A stretch of 64,000 bases of DNA from CAVYWD01 sp963772225 (GTDB lineage: Bacteria > Myxococcota > Myxococcia > Myxococcales > UBA5297), in NCBI GenBank assembly GCA_963772225.1, contig CAVYWD010000005.1:563147-627146 (forward strand), in the 5' to 3' direction. The notes beneath the pieces are model-generated. The model ran no database searches and was not told where the DNA came from. It saw only the letters and a list, made by a program, of their open reading frames with translations. A program made the position numbers and the translations under genes. Shown here piece after piece: positions 48,056 to 56,427 of this stretch (position 1 is the stretch's first letter; every line of letters starts with the position of its first letter).

Positions 48056-49011
48056 AGGACCGACGACGCGTTGAACGCCGCCGGCGCGCGCGAGAGCCGG
48101 GCGAGGTCGAAGCCCTGGACGAGCTCGCGGGCGCTCACGGCCTTCACGTCGGCGAGCCCCGCCGACCGCGCCAGCTCGGCGACCAGCCGCTCCGGGGCCA
48201 CGCCGCGCTCGCGCAGCCAACCGAGCTGCACCTCGCCGTTGCGCTTGGCGAGCCGCTCGCCGTCGGGGCCGAGCACCAGGGGGACGTGGGCGTAGCGCGG
48301 GGTCGCGAGCCCGAGCGCGTGAAGGAGCTGGACCTGCCGGGGCGCGCTGGTGAGGAGGTCGTCGCCGCGGAGCACGTCGGTGATGGCCATGAGCGCGTCG
48401 TCGACCGCGACGGCGAGCTGGTAGGAATGGAGCCCGTCGGCGCGCCGCACCACGAAGTCGCCGACGGTCGCGTCCACGTCCACTGCCAAAGGCCCTCGGA
48501 CGCCGTCGCAGAAGGAGACCGGGCCGGGCGCGACCTGGAAGCGCAGCGCCGGCGAGCGCCCCGCGGTGGCGCGGGCGGCGGCGACCTCGGGGGCGAGCGC
48601 GCGGCAGGTGCCCGGGTAGCGCGGCCCGTCGTCCTGCGGGCCGTGGGGCGCGGAGGCGGCTCGGGCAATCTCCTGGCGGCTGCAGAAGCAGGGGTAGAGC
48701 CGGCCGCGCGCTTGAAGCGACCGGAGCGCTTCGTTGTACGAGGCGGTGCGCTCGCTCTGGACGTAGGGGCCGAAGGGCCCGCCCACGTCCGGGCCTTCGT
48801 CCCAGTCGAGGCCCAGCCACCGCAGCTCCTCGCAGAGGCGCTCTGCCGCGCCCGGGACAGTGCGCGGCCGGTCCAGGTCCTCGATGCGCAGCACGAAGGC
48901 GCCGCCTTGCGCGCGCACCTGAAGCCAGGCGAGCAGCGCGGTGCGCGCGTTGCCGACGTGGAGCGCGCCGGTGGGGCTCGGGGCGTAGCGGCCTCGGATG
49001 AGCTCGGGCAT
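48052..49011 (-). CDS. gluQRS: Glutamyl-Q tRNA(Asp) synthetase
   Basis: The 319-residue protein is the short glutamyl-tRNA synthetase paralog that glutamylates queuosine at position 34 of tRNA(Asp). It has the class I HIGH-type signature APSPTGALHVGN (10-21), RIEDLDRPR, the zinc ligands of CFCSRQEI with a later YPGTC, and DVLRGDDLL. The second signature reads LAKRNGE, as usual for GluQRS. It lacks the anticodon-binding half of GltX, as the family should. The start is the first ATG after the promoter region. A degenerate copy of its N-terminus is at 50660-50864. Confidence 0.93.
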   Translation of the reverse strand: MPELIRGRYAPSPTGALHVGNARTALLAWLQVRAQGGAFVLRIEDLDRPRTVPGAAERLCEELRWLGLDWDEGPDVGGPFGPYVQSERTASYNEALRSLQARGRLYPCFCSRQEIARAASAPHGPQDDGPRYPGTCRALAPEVAAARATAGRSPALRFQVAPGPVSFCDGVRGPLAVDVDATVGDFVVRRADGLHSYQLAVAVDDALMAITDVLRGDDLLTSAPRQVQLLHALGLATPRYAHVPLVLGPDGERLAKRNGEVQLGWLRERGVAPERLVAELARSAGLADVKAVSARELVQGFDLARLSRAPAAFNASSVL

Positions 49012-49177
49012 CGTCAGCGCGGGACTCTATCGCGTCCGCCGCGATGGAAGGCAGCGGGCCCGCGGGTGGGCGCTCGGGCAAGCGAGGAGAGGGGAGGGCG
49101 GTCGGGCGAAGGCCGTTCGCGCATTTCGAGCGTCGGGACCCTGAGCTGCTACGACCGCGTCATCATCCAGGGTGTAT

Positions 49178-50122
49178 TCAGTCCCCGACCCGACCGTTGT
49201 ACGACAGCACGAAACCGATGGCGGGCGCGTTCGTGATCGTCACGCCGTGCAGCGAGATCTTGTTCCAAATGAAGCGCAACCCGAGACTCATTGTGCGGCC
49301 GAATACCGCTTCCACGCGTCCCTCGAATCCGGCGGTGCTGTCGAACGCCGCGGTGATGCTCGAGGCGACTCCACTGCCGTGGAGCGACGGATCGAGCAGG
49401 GCGAAGAGCCCCGCGCCCAGGCGAATCGGCCCGAGCTCCAGCGTCTCCAGCGCCTCGAGTGGGAACGCGTAGTAATCAATGCTGCCGTTCGTCGCGTTCT
49501 GGAAGGTACCCTTCGCCCCCAGCATCACGCGCGTGCGCAGGCGTCCGCCCGCGAGCGGCAGCGCGGAGACCCCCAGCGAGAGCCCTGCCCCGGTGTTGGC
49601 GCCAATCGACTGCTTCGAGCCGTCCTGAAAGATGATGTGGTAGAGCTCGTTCGTCCCAATATCGACGGCGATCTCGAAGACCCAGGTCACAATGGGCGGG
49701 GGCAGCGGTGCCCTGTTGTGCGCCGCGGGGACGGCGCCCGCTGCGCTCGAGAACACGACCTGGTCGTCGACGGAGTAGAGCACGCATTCGCTGCGGGAGC
49801 GCTGCCGGCAATACTGGAGTGCGCGCCGCTTTGGATCGGCCGACATGCTCTTGTTCGCGGGCTTCGTGCCGAAGGCCGCGCCGTAGTGGCCCGACTCGGA
49901 GATGGCGAATGCGCGCGGTAACGGACGGGAGAGGTACTCCTGATACTTTTGCTGGCCCTCTTCGCCCAAATACGGGACCCGCGGGGCGGCCGGGGTAGGC
50001 TCGGGGTCGACGCTCGCGGCGCTCGGCTCGACCCCGAGGGCTTTCTGCGTCGGCTCCTCTGCCGCGAACGCGTTGGGAGCGGCGAGGAAGGTCATCGCGG
50101 CGAGGCACCTGAGACTTTGCAC
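49178..50122 (-). CDS. Secreted protein with small Cys domain and beta-barrel-like C-terminus
   Basis: The 314-residue protein starts with a signal peptide (CLAAMTFLAAPNAFA). Residues of about 55-125 hold PLPRAFAISESGHYGAAFG and ALQYCRQRSRSECVLYSVDD, which looks like a DUF4189-type small Cys domain. From about 140 on the sequence is amphipathic beta strands (GAGLSLGVSALPLAG, GRLRTRVMLGAKGTF, LGPIRLGAGLFALL, AIGFVLSYNGRVGD), suggesting an outer-membrane barrel. It lacks a Phe at the terminus. The function is unknown. It is a single gene. Confidence 0.72.
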   Translation of the reverse strand: MQSLRCLAAMTFLAAPNAFAAEEPTQKALGVEPSAASVDPEPTPAAPRVPYLGEEGQQKYQEYLSRPLPRAFAISESGHYGAAFGTKPANKSMSADPKRRALQYCRQRSRSECVLYSVDDQVVFSSAAGAVPAAHNRAPLPPPIVTWVFEIAVDIGTNELYHIIFQDGSKQSIGANTGAGLSLGVSALPLAGGRLRTRVMLGAKGTFQNATNGSIDYYAFPLEALETLELGPIRLGAGLFALLDPSLHGSGVASSITAAFDSTAGFEGRVEAVFGRTMSLGLRFIWNKISLHGVTITNAPAIGFVLSYNGRVGD

Positions 50123-50398
50123 GGTTTGGCCCTCCTGCTTTGCTTTGCGAAGGCACGCGCGCTGTATGTGCCGGCTGCTGCATTACCACGGATTGCTCGG
50201 ACGGCCTAGCTTCCAGAACCCGGCCGACGCGCAGCCGGGCTGCTGAGCCATTCACGAGCCCGAGGGGCAGCTCGCTCTGGCGGTCGATCGGTGAAGGATG
50301 ATCGCGTTGGCATTCTCAGGACCCGAGGGCCGGAATTGCCGTTTTGCTCGATTGCCAAGGTCACATGCGAATGACGTGAACGCGTGCGAATGAGCTCA

Positions 50399-50552
50399 TA
50401 GTCCCTTCGGCGCGAACTCTTGTGCAGGTTGGCAAAGACTCCAGGCTCCAGACCCAAGGCTCCAGGGAATGCAGTTCCTGAAGCCTGGGGTCTGGGGTCT
50501 GGAGCCTGGAGCCTAAGGCAACCCTCTTTGGTTCCGGCTCGGCCGGGTTCGG
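50399..50552 (+). repeat. Dispersed hairpin repeat, copy 3 (best preserved)
   Basis: This copy has perfect 17-bp arms, CTCCAGGCTCCAGACCC at 50439-50455 and its reverse complement at 50495-50511, around a central CCAGGGAATGCAGTTCC. Flanks are TAGTCCCTTCGGCGCGAAC on the left and GGCAACCCTC with GGTTCCGGCTCGGCCGGG on the right. It lies between the beta-barrel-like gene and the gluQRS fragment. The 276 bp before it show no gene. Confidence 0.9.
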
Positions 50553-50659
50553 TTCTCGCGCAGGGCGGCGCCGTCGCGGGCTCGCATGACCCTCTCGTCG
50601 AGCATTCGGGCGAAGCCGGGAGCCGCGGCGGCGCGCGGAGCTTGTTGCGGGCCTTGGTC

Positions 50660-50864
50660 CCAGTCGAGGCCCCGCCACCTCAGCTCCTCGCCGAGGCGCT
50701 CCGCCGCGCCTGGGACCGAGCGGCCGGACCAGGTCCTCGACGCGCAGCACGAAAGCGCCGCCCCGCGCGCGCACCCGAAGCCAGGTGAGCCGCGCCGTGC
50801 TCGCGTTGCCGACGTGGAACGCGCCGGCGCTCGAGGCGCAGCGGCCCCGGATGAGCTCGGGCAT
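50660..50864 (-). pseudogene. Truncated duplicate of the gluQRS N-terminus
   Basis: About 205 bp match 48799-49011 in the same orientation, at high identity. The translation from ATG 50864 starts MPELIRGRCASSAGAFHVGN and continues VRARGGAFVLRVEDLVRP before losing frame. The HIGH motif has lost PSPTG (SSAG remains) and the RIEDLDRP motif has changed to RVEDLVRP. The rest of the gene is absent. A functional product is very unlikely. It is 11 bp upstream of the PEGA gene end and about 110 bp from the dispersed repeat copy. Confidence 0.85.
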
Positions 50865-50875
50865 CGAGCGGCGGC

Positions 50876-52108
50876 CTACTTCTCTCGCGGCCTCAGCGCC
50901 CCGGCCTTCTTCGGGTCGATGGGGCGCCTCGGCCCACGAGAAGGGGCGGGGTGCTCCCGGGGCTCTGGGGCGGCGAGCGTTGCGTAAGTCACCTCGGAGA
51001 GCTCGGCCGGCGCGGGCGCGGGCGACGGGAAGAGGGCCGCCGGCAGCGGCTCGGCGTCGCCGAAGCGCGAGACGCGCGCGGGGACCTCGGCCGCCACCTT
51101 GAAGAGCGCCGTCCCGGCGGAAAGGAGCTCCAGGTCGAAGCGTTGCCCGGGGAGCCTGACCGCGCCGCCGCTCGAGGCCGAGAAGAGGAAGCTTTGGAGC
51201 CAGAGCTCCGAGCCCTGCGCGACGAGGGCGCCGAGCACGAGGTAGTCGGCCCCGGCGCCGGCGGCCACTTGGCGGGCGAGCGCGAGCGCCGGGGCGTCGA
51301 GGGTCCCCTTCGCCAGGGCCGCGGCGAGCTGCGCCTGCGGCGCGCTCCCTCCGAGCGAAGCCTCGGCTCGCGCGGGGCGCGCTCCGTCGAGGTGCAGCAC
51401 GCCGCCCAAAGGCGGGCTCGACGGCAGCAAAATGCGAAACAGGTGATCGCCGGGCGGGACGTCGCGGACCTCGAGGGGCGTGCGGCCGGCCTCGGCACCG
51501 TCGAGCTGCACCCGGGCCCGGTCGGGGACCGAATCGAACCGGGCGCGGGAGCGCTCTGTGCGCGCGCTCGCCTCGCGGGCGCGCTGGACGAGCGCGGCGA
51601 AGAGCGGGCTCGTCGCCTCGCCCGCGAACGCCCGCTTCGGTGCGAGCGCGACGGCGCTGTGGAGCTCGCGCTCACCGCCGGCGTCGTCGGCCGTGAGGAA
51701 GAGCTCGGCGGCGAGCGCCGCGTGCGCGTCGGCGAGCTCGGCGGAGCTCTCCAGCGCCGAAGCAGCCGCCTCGAAGGCGGCGATGGCCCTGCGGTAGGCG
51801 GCGGCCGCCCGCGAGTGCTGCCGATGCCGCGCCAGGTCCTGCGCCTCGGCGACGGCCTCGCGCGCGGCGATCAGCGACCGCTCGGCCGCCGCGTCCGCCT
51901 CGGCGGGGAGCGCCGTGGGGGACACGGTGTCGAGGCCGTCGAGCTGGGCGGCGAGGAGCGCGGAGAGCTTGGCGCCCGCTCCGACCGGCACGTCGCCGGT
52001 CGCGGCCGCGAACGGGGCGATGGCGACCTTGGCTGGCTCCGCGGCGGCAGGCGAGGGCAGGGCGCCGAAGAGCGCCAGCGCGAGCAGCGCCGCCGCGCGG
52101 GAGCTCAT
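50876..52108 (-). CDS. PEGA-domain secreted protein
   Basis: The 410-residue protein has a signal peptide (LLALALFGALPSPAAA). It has a helical middle (about 90-190) and a PEGA domain (FDSVPDRARVQLDGAEAGRT near 195-215, then VPPGDHLFRILLP). A second mixed region follows with a VAAGAGADYLVLGALVAQG strand. The opening KVAIAPFAAATGDVPVGAGA resembles the N-terminus of CsgG-like or TolB-like stress lipoproteins. PEGA domains bind surface polysaccharide or proteins. Its ATG overlaps the M50 stop (ATGA), so translation is coupled. It is probably periplasmic. Confidence 0.82.
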   Translation of the reverse strand: MSSRAAALLALALFGALPSPAAAEPAKVAIAPFAAATGDVPVGAGAKLSALLAAQLDGLDTVSPTALPAEADAAAERSLIAAREAVAEAQDLARHRQHSRAAAAYRRAIAAFEAAASALESSAELADAHAALAAELFLTADDAGGERELHSAVALAPKRAFAGEATSPLFAALVQRAREASARTERSRARFDSVPDRARVQLDGAEAGRTPLEVRDVPPGDHLFRILLPSSPPLGGVLHLDGARPARAEASLGGSAPQAQLAAALAKGTLDAPALALARQVAAGAGADYLVLGALVAQGSELWLQSFLFSASSGGAVRLPGQRFDLELLSAGTALFKVAAEVPARVSRFGDAEPLPAALFPSPAPAPAELSEVTYATLAAPEPREHPAPSRGPRRPIDPKKAGALRPREK

Positions 52109-53466
52109 GGCGCGCCGAGCCCGGGCTCCCGTTGGAAGAGCGCGTCGAGCTCGGGGTCTCCCTTGAGCGAAGCCAGGTCGGGGTCGGCGAGGATTTGGTT
52201 CGGGTCCTTGAGGCCGGCGCCGACCGCGCGCCGCAGCCAGGCGTGCGCCTCGGAGCGGTTGCCGGCGCGGGCGTGGCTGCAGGCGGCGTTGTAGGCCTCG
52301 CCGGCCTGTCCGGTGGCCGCGAAGGCGGCCGCATAGTGCTCGGCGGCGGCGGCGAAGGCGCCGCGGGTGAAAGCCGCCTCTCCGAGCGACGCGTCTCGCG
52401 ACCCCTGCCGCTGCCAGGCGAACGAGTCCGCGAGGGCCGTGGCCTGCTCCCAGCTGCCGGTAGTCGCGAGCAGGCGGATGGCCAGGTTCGCCGCCGTGTC
52501 CGACGGCTCGGCCTCGAGCGCTCGCAGGGCGTAGGGGACGGCGCGGGTCCGCTCCTCGAGGGCGTCGAGCACCATGGCCCAGGTGAGGGCGCGGGCGGCC
52601 TCGGGCGGCTCGACCCGCTCGAGCTGCAGGAGCGCGACGCGGGAATTGGCGGTGGCGAGCGCCGCCCAGGCCAAGAGATCGCGCGCGCGGTTCCGGTCGC
52701 CTGGCGCCGGGGCGTGCTCGAGCACCATGCGCCCGAGGCGGTCGGCGTCCTCCACGAGGCCGCTCGACAGCGCGTTCCAGCCGCGGGCGAGCGCCTGGTC
52801 CAGGGTAATGGCCTCGGCCGGCCCGCGCGGGGCATCGCCGGCGGCGAAGAGCGCCTGGAAGTTTCGAAACGCGAAGAGGCCCAGCAGGACAGCCAGGAAC
52901 ATGTCCTGCTTCAAGGCCCCGGCGGCCAGCGCGCCCGACGCCGCCACGACCCCGCCGATGCCCAAGACCCAGCGGTGGCGCCTGGGGCCCAGCACGCCCA
53001 AGAGAACGTGGCCGCCGTCCAGTGGAAGGACGGGCAGCAGGTTGAGCACTCCCCAGAGGACGTTGACCCAGATGCCGTACTCGACCGCGTGCAACCAGAG
53101 CGGCCCCCAGGTCTCGACGACGAAGGCGCGATCGATGAGCCAGAGGAGGCCGCCCAGCGCGAAGCCGGCGCCAGGGCCGGCGAGCGACATGAGCACGTCG
53201 TGCCAGCGCGGCAGCGCGCGCTCAGGGAGCGTCAGGCCGCCGAACATGTGCAGGCGGATGCGGGAGCGCACCCCGAAAGCGAGGCCCGCCGTGGCGTGGC
53301 CGAGCTCGTGGGCGAGCACCGAAACGAAGACGACGGCAACCCAAACGAGGAGCCGAGGGCTGAGGTCGCGGGGGTCGCCGAGCAAGAGGGCGCCGAGCCA
53401 GAAAGTGGGCTCGATGACGACCGGTAGCGGTCCTGCGCGAAAGCGAATGTCGAAGCGGCCGTCCAT
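52105..53466 (-). CDS. M50 (site-2) zinc protease with C-terminal TPR region
   Basis: The 453-residue protein has an N-terminal membrane half with HELGH (H53, E54, H57) in a hydrophobic segment, and LPLDGGHVLLG with D150 in place of the usual NPDG. These are the zinc ligands of the M50B family of intramembrane proteases. From about residue 230 the sequence turns to helical tetratricopeptide repeats (ALRALEAEPSDTAANLAIRL, AAAEHYAAAFAATGQ), which may recruit substrate or regulator. Site-2 proteases cut membrane-bound anti-sigma factors or clear signal peptides. It lies 74 bp after the DksA-like gene and overlaps the PEGA gene. Confidence 0.88.
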   Translation of the reverse strand: MDGRFDIRFRAGPLPVVIEPTFWLGALLLGDPRDLSPRLLVWVAVVFVSVLAHELGHATAGLAFGVRSRIRLHMFGGLTLPERALPRWHDVLMSLAGPGAGFALGGLLWLIDRAFVVETWGPLWLHAVEYGIWVNVLWGVLNLLPVLPLDGGHVLLGVLGPRRHRWVLGIGGVVAASGALAAGALKQDMFLAVLLGLFAFRNFQALFAAGDAPRGPAEAITLDQALARGWNALSSGLVEDADRLGRMVLEHAPAPGDRNRARDLLAWAALATANSRVALLQLERVEPPEAARALTWAMVLDALEERTRAVPYALRALEAEPSDTAANLAIRLLATTGSWEQATALADSFAWQRQGSRDASLGEAAFTRGAFAAAAEHYAAAFAATGQAGEAYNAACSHARAGNRSEAHAWLRRAVGAGLKDPNQILADPDLASLKGDPELDALFQREPGLGAP

Positions 53467-53540
53467 GGTGCCGGCATCCTAGACGCGCGGCGCGAGGCAG
53501 GCCAAGAAATTGCTTGGAGTTTTTCCGGGTCGGTCGGCCC

Positions 53541-53963
53541 CTAGCTGTGCCGCCGGGAGCGCCGGGCGGGCTGGAGCTCCAGGGCGGCGGGCTGGGGGGC
53601 GGGCGGTCGGTCGCGGCGCTCGCGCCGCTCCTGGTCCTCCTTGCACTCGATGCACTGGCTGGTGACCGGGCGCACCGCAAGCCGCTTCTCCTCGATGTGC
53701 TGGCCGCAGTCCTCGCAGACGCCGAACGTGCCCTCGTCGATGCGGGTCAGGGCCTCCTTGATCTTCAGGATGAGCTTGCGGTCGCGGTCGCGCAGGCGCA
53801 GGTCGAAGTTGCGGTCGGACTCGACGGCGGCGCGGTCGTTGGGGTCGGCGTGGGAGGCGGGGTCGTCCTCCATGGAGTTTACCGTCTCGTTGTTGTGACC
53901 CAAGAGGACGCCGAGCTGCTCGGTCAGAATGGAGCGATACCGCTTGAGCTTGACCTGGTTCAT
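53541..53963 (-). CDS. DksA/TraR-family C4 zinc-finger protein
   Basis: This 140-residue protein has the family zinc finger with C83, C86, C104 and C107 (VCEDCG and SQCIECK). A short charged coiled-coil precedes it (DRNFDLRLRDRDRKLILKIKEAL), and FDAGTFG-type LTRIDEGTFG leads into the finger. The acidic tip residues expected in the DksA coiled-coil are not evident, so it may be a shorter DksA-like protein. These proteins bind the RNA polymerase secondary channel and alter transcription, often with ppGpp. The tail is basic. It lies upstream of the M50 and PEGA genes on the same strand. Confidence 0.88.
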   Translation of the reverse strand: MNQVKLKRYRSILTEQLGVLLGHNNETVNSMEDDPASHADPNDRAAVESDRNFDLRLRDRDRKLILKIKEALTRIDEGTFGVCEDCGQHIEEKRLAVRPVTSQCIECKEDQERRERRDRPPAPQPAALELQPARRSRRHS

Positions 53964-54074
53964 CGCGTTCTCCCCGGAGCCGCGGGCAGACCCCGAATGT
54001 TAGCAAAGCGCTTCTTCGCCCTTCAACACCTCCCTTCCCTTCTGGCGTTCGACGGTGACATCCTCACGTGCGAG

Positions 54075-54959
54075 ATGAGCTCCCTTCGCCTCGACGCCGG
54101 TCTCTTGACCCTTCTGCTCCTCGCCGCCGCGCCCGCCCCGGCCGGCGCGCAGGAAGATTTCACCCTGAGGGAGGCGACGTCGCCGCGGGCCGCGGGGATG
54201 GCCGGCGCCGCCCGAGCGTTCGCGTCGAGCTCCGAGGCGCTGCTGGTGAACCCCGCTGGCATCGCGGCGACCTCGCGGTTCAACCTCGACGCCAACGCGA
54301 TCTTCGCCCCGGAGACCAGCGGCCGCCTGCTCTCCGCGACGGTCATCGACAGCAAGCTCAACGCGGAGGAGTCGGTCCCGCTCGGCGGCGGCGTTGGGTA
54401 CTGGAACTACGCCTCGGGTTCCGGCGCGGCGCGCCGGAGCGGCTCGGTCGCCGTCCTGGGGCTGGCCGTGCCCCTCTGGCCCGACGTGCTCTTCGTGGGC
54501 GGGAACGCGCGCTACCTCAACCTCACCGGCGCGGTGAGGACGAACGCCCTCACGGGAGACTTGGGCGTCATCGCCCGGTTCGCCTCCCTCTTTTCGCTCG
54601 CCGCGGTGGGCTACAACCTCATCGACATCCACAGCGCCGAGGCGCCGCGGGCCTGGGGCTTCGGCGCGGCGCTGGGGCGCGATCCGGACTTCCACATCGA
54701 CGTGGACGTCCGCATCGACCAGGATGCCCAGGGCGCGTGGAAGCCCGCCATCGCCGCGGGCGCCGAGTACCTCGTCGCGGGCATTTTCCAGCCTCGGGTC
54801 GGCTACCTGGACGACCAGCTGCGCGGGACGCGCGCCCTCTCCGCGGGCGCGTCCATCCGCTACGGCGGCTTTGCGCTCGACGGCTTCTACCTGAAGACGC
54901 TCGAGCGCACCGGCTGGACCCTGGGCTTCAGCCTTCGGATGCTGGACACCCCGCTCTAG
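54075..54959 (+). CDS. Outer-membrane beta-barrel protein (FadL/PorV-like)
   Basis: ATG 54075 (294 residues) gives a signal peptide, LLTLLLLAAAPAPAGAQ; a longer upstream frame is an overlap artefact with the DksA-like gene. The mature start PRAAGMAGAARAFASSSEALLVNPAGIAAT is the characteristic opening of FadL-like and PorV-like barrels. Amphipathic strands with glycine and aromatics run to the end (GGFALDGFYLKTLERTGWTL). It is probably a small-molecule channel or assembly factor in the outer membrane. The gene at 55012 follows after 52 bp. Confidence 0.82.
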   Translation: MSSLRLDAGLLTLLLLAAAPAPAGAQEDFTLREATSPRAAGMAGAARAFASSSEALLVNPAGIAATSRFNLDANAIFAPETSGRLLSATVIDSKLNAEESVPLGGGVGYWNYASGSGAARRSGSVAVLGLAVPLWPDVLFVGGNARYLNLTGAVRTNALTGDLGVIARFASLFSLAAVGYNLIDIHSAEAPRAWGFGAALGRDPDFHIDVDVRIDQDAQGAWKPAIAAGAEYLVAGIFQPRVGYLDDQLRGTRALSAGASIRYGGFALDGFYLKTLERTGWTLGFSLRMLDTPL

Positions 54960-55011
54960 GCGGCGCGGGACTCTGGAGACCTGCGCCAGAACCGGTAGGA
55001 TTGCCGAACTC

Positions 55012-55548
55012 ATGAAACGCCCTGTGCCTCGGTCGGCCGCCGCCGTCCGCTCGCTCTTTCGGGTACGCGCCTACGAGGAAGCGGCCGACGCCTCTGGTCT
55101 GCGGCGCGTCTGGCACCGCGGTGAGGCCGGCGCGGACCTGCTCACCTGGGTGGGCTCCGACGGCAAGGTCGTGCGCCAAGAGCTCACCCTCTTCGACGAC
55201 CACTTCGTCTGGACGCCCGAGGGCCTGCGCACGGCGCGCCTGGAAGAGGGTCAGGATGCCCAAGACGCGGCCGCCTCCGCGACCGTCCGGTTCGACGAGC
55301 CGGTCTCGCGCCCCCGGGCTTGGGCCGCCCATGCAGCCATGCGCGGCTACACCGGCCAGGACAAGTACATCCTCCACGTGCAGCGCGTCTTCGCCCAGGC
55401 GATGGGCGAGCTGATGGGCGCCGATGAGCTCGTCATGACCCGGGACATCCTCATCCCGCGCTCGAGCGGGCGGGCGCTCGTGATCTGGGCGGGTACGGCC
55501 GTGGCGCTCGCGGTCGCCGCTGCGGCCCTCTTGGCGCTGCGGGGCTAA
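55012..55548 (+). CDS. Hypothetical protein with C-terminal membrane anchor
   Basis: The 178-residue protein has no recognised domain. The N-terminal 140 residues are charged and mixed, with VWHRGEAGADLLTWVGSDGK, VVRQELTLFDDHFVWT, and a helical RVFAQAMGELMG. The C-terminus is a membrane helix (ALVIWAGTAVALAVAAAALLAL). It may be a tail-anchored inner-membrane protein with its bulk in the cytoplasm. It follows the FadL-like barrel gene by 52 bp on the same strand, which could mean shared transcription. Confidence 0.7.
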   Translation: MKRPVPRSAAAVRSLFRVRAYEEAADASGLRRVWHRGEAGADLLTWVGSDGKVVRQELTLFDDHFVWTPEGLRTARLEEGQDAQDAAASATVRFDEPVSRPRAWAAHAAMRGYTGQDKYILHVQRVFAQAMGELMGADELVMTRDILIPRSSGRALVIWAGTAVALAVAAAALLALRG

Positions 55549-55567
55549 GGAATCGCGCAGAAATAGA

Positions 55568-55690
55568 TGCTCCAGATCTCAACGTCCGAGGCGCAAAGGA
55601 TGGCGAGGCGCGAAAAGGGCGCATGCCAGAGGGCATGTCACCGACGAGCAACGACGCCAGCCGGGATGGATCGGACGTTGAGATGGAGCA
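55568..55690. terminator. Long inverted repeat between convergent genes (possible bidirectional terminator)
   Basis: The left arm at 55568-55589 (TGCTCCAGATCTCAACGTCC and two more bases) pairs with the right arm at 55671-55690 (TCGGACGTTGAGATGGAGCA), with a 2-nt bulge. Similarity continues a few bases outward (GAAATA on the left). The 81-nt spacer holds its own GCATGCC/GGGCATG palindrome. The element sits between the convergent genes ending at 55548 and 55780. It lacks a T-tract, so a MITE-like origin is also possible. Confidence 0.55.
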
Positions 55691-55779
55691 GATATTTCGG
55701 AGCGATGACTAAAGAGGCCCGCAGCGGCGCCTGCGCTCTTCGCGCCGGGCGCCGCCGCGGTCATGCGTCGGCCGAGGGT

Positions 55780-56157
55780 TCAATTCACCTGCCTTGCCCC
55801 GTCCTTCGAAGAGGCGCCGGGCTTGGCCAGGTAGGCGAGCGTCGTCGGGCCGGAGACCGTCAGGTAGGTCTTGATGCGCCCGAAGGTGCGCTGGCCCACG
55901 CCCTTCACCTTGACCAGGTCCTCGGTCGCGCGGAACGGCTGCTTCTCGCGGAACGCCACGATCTTCCCTGCGGTGTTGCGGCCGATCCCAGGCAGCATGT
56001 CGAGCTGGGTCGCGGTCGCGGCGTTGATGTTGATGACCCCCGCCACGGGCCGCGCGGGATGGCGCCCTCCGGTGAGCTTGTGCCCTTCGGCGAGCGCGCT
56101 CCCGCCCACCGTGAGAACCGCGGCCATCGCCAGCATCGTCCCAAGCTTCTTCATCAT
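55780..56157 (-). CDS. ComEA-like helix-hairpin-helix protein
   Basis: The 125-residue protein has a signal peptide (LGTMLAMAAVLTVGGSALA). It contains a tandem helix-hairpin-helix: INAATATQLDMLPGIGRNTA, then KIVAFREKQPFRATEDLVK and KVKGVGQRTFGRIKTYL. These match the non-specific DNA-binding domain of ComEA and related competence receptors. The mature protein is soluble and lacks the N-terminal membrane anchor of Gram-positive ComEA. It could bind DNA in the periplasm for uptake. No other competence gene is adjacent. It follows the gene at 56173 by 15 bp. Confidence 0.82.
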   Translation of the reverse strand: MMKKLGTMLAMAAVLTVGGSALAEGHKLTGGRHPARPVAGVININAATATQLDMLPGIGRNTAGKIVAFREKQPFRATEDLVKVKGVGQRTFGRIKTYLTVSGPTTLAYLAKPGASSKDGARQVN

Positions 56158-56172
56158 GGTCCTTCCTCCCCT

Positions 56173-56427
56173 TTATGACCGCTCGGAATTGAGCGGAGAA
56201 TTGTCTACCTCGCGCATGTGCAGCCGGCCATTCACCGGCAGCGCGTCGAGGTAGAGATTGTACGAGCCGTCCCGATTGACGAACCCGCTTCCCACCCGTC
56301 GCCAGAACGCCCTGTCGTCCTGCTCGACGATGGTAAAGACCGCGAATTGCCGCCGCGCCGAATGCGCCGGCGCCGCCGATACCTGACCTCGGGCGCTGGG
56401 CTCGACTCCACCTTCGCTCGTATTCAC
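56173..56427 (-). CDS. Small conserved hypothetical protein
   Basis: GTG 56427 is the chosen start (84 residues): GGAGG lies 6-7 bp upstream, whereas the longer frame has no such site. The C-terminal 50 residues have FAVFTIVEQDDRAFWRRVG, then GFVNRDGSYNLYLDALPVNG and RLHMRE. I have seen this arrangement in small deltaproteobacterial proteins (FW.RVG..F.N.DGS....LDALP.NGRL). The N-terminal 30 residues are Ser/Pro/Ala-rich. The function is unknown. The HhH gene follows closely. Confidence 0.72.
   Translation of the reverse strand: MNTSEGGVEPSARGQVSAAPAHSARRQFAVFTIVEQDDRAFWRRVGSGFVNRDGSYNLYLDALPVNGRLHMREVDNSPLNSERS

Noticed and set aside
47444..49081. A 545-codon frame that seems to fuse gluQRS with the downstream unknown protein
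   Set aside because: The upper part is antisense-like noise in the wrong frame over gluQRS. The ATGA overlap explains the two separate genes.
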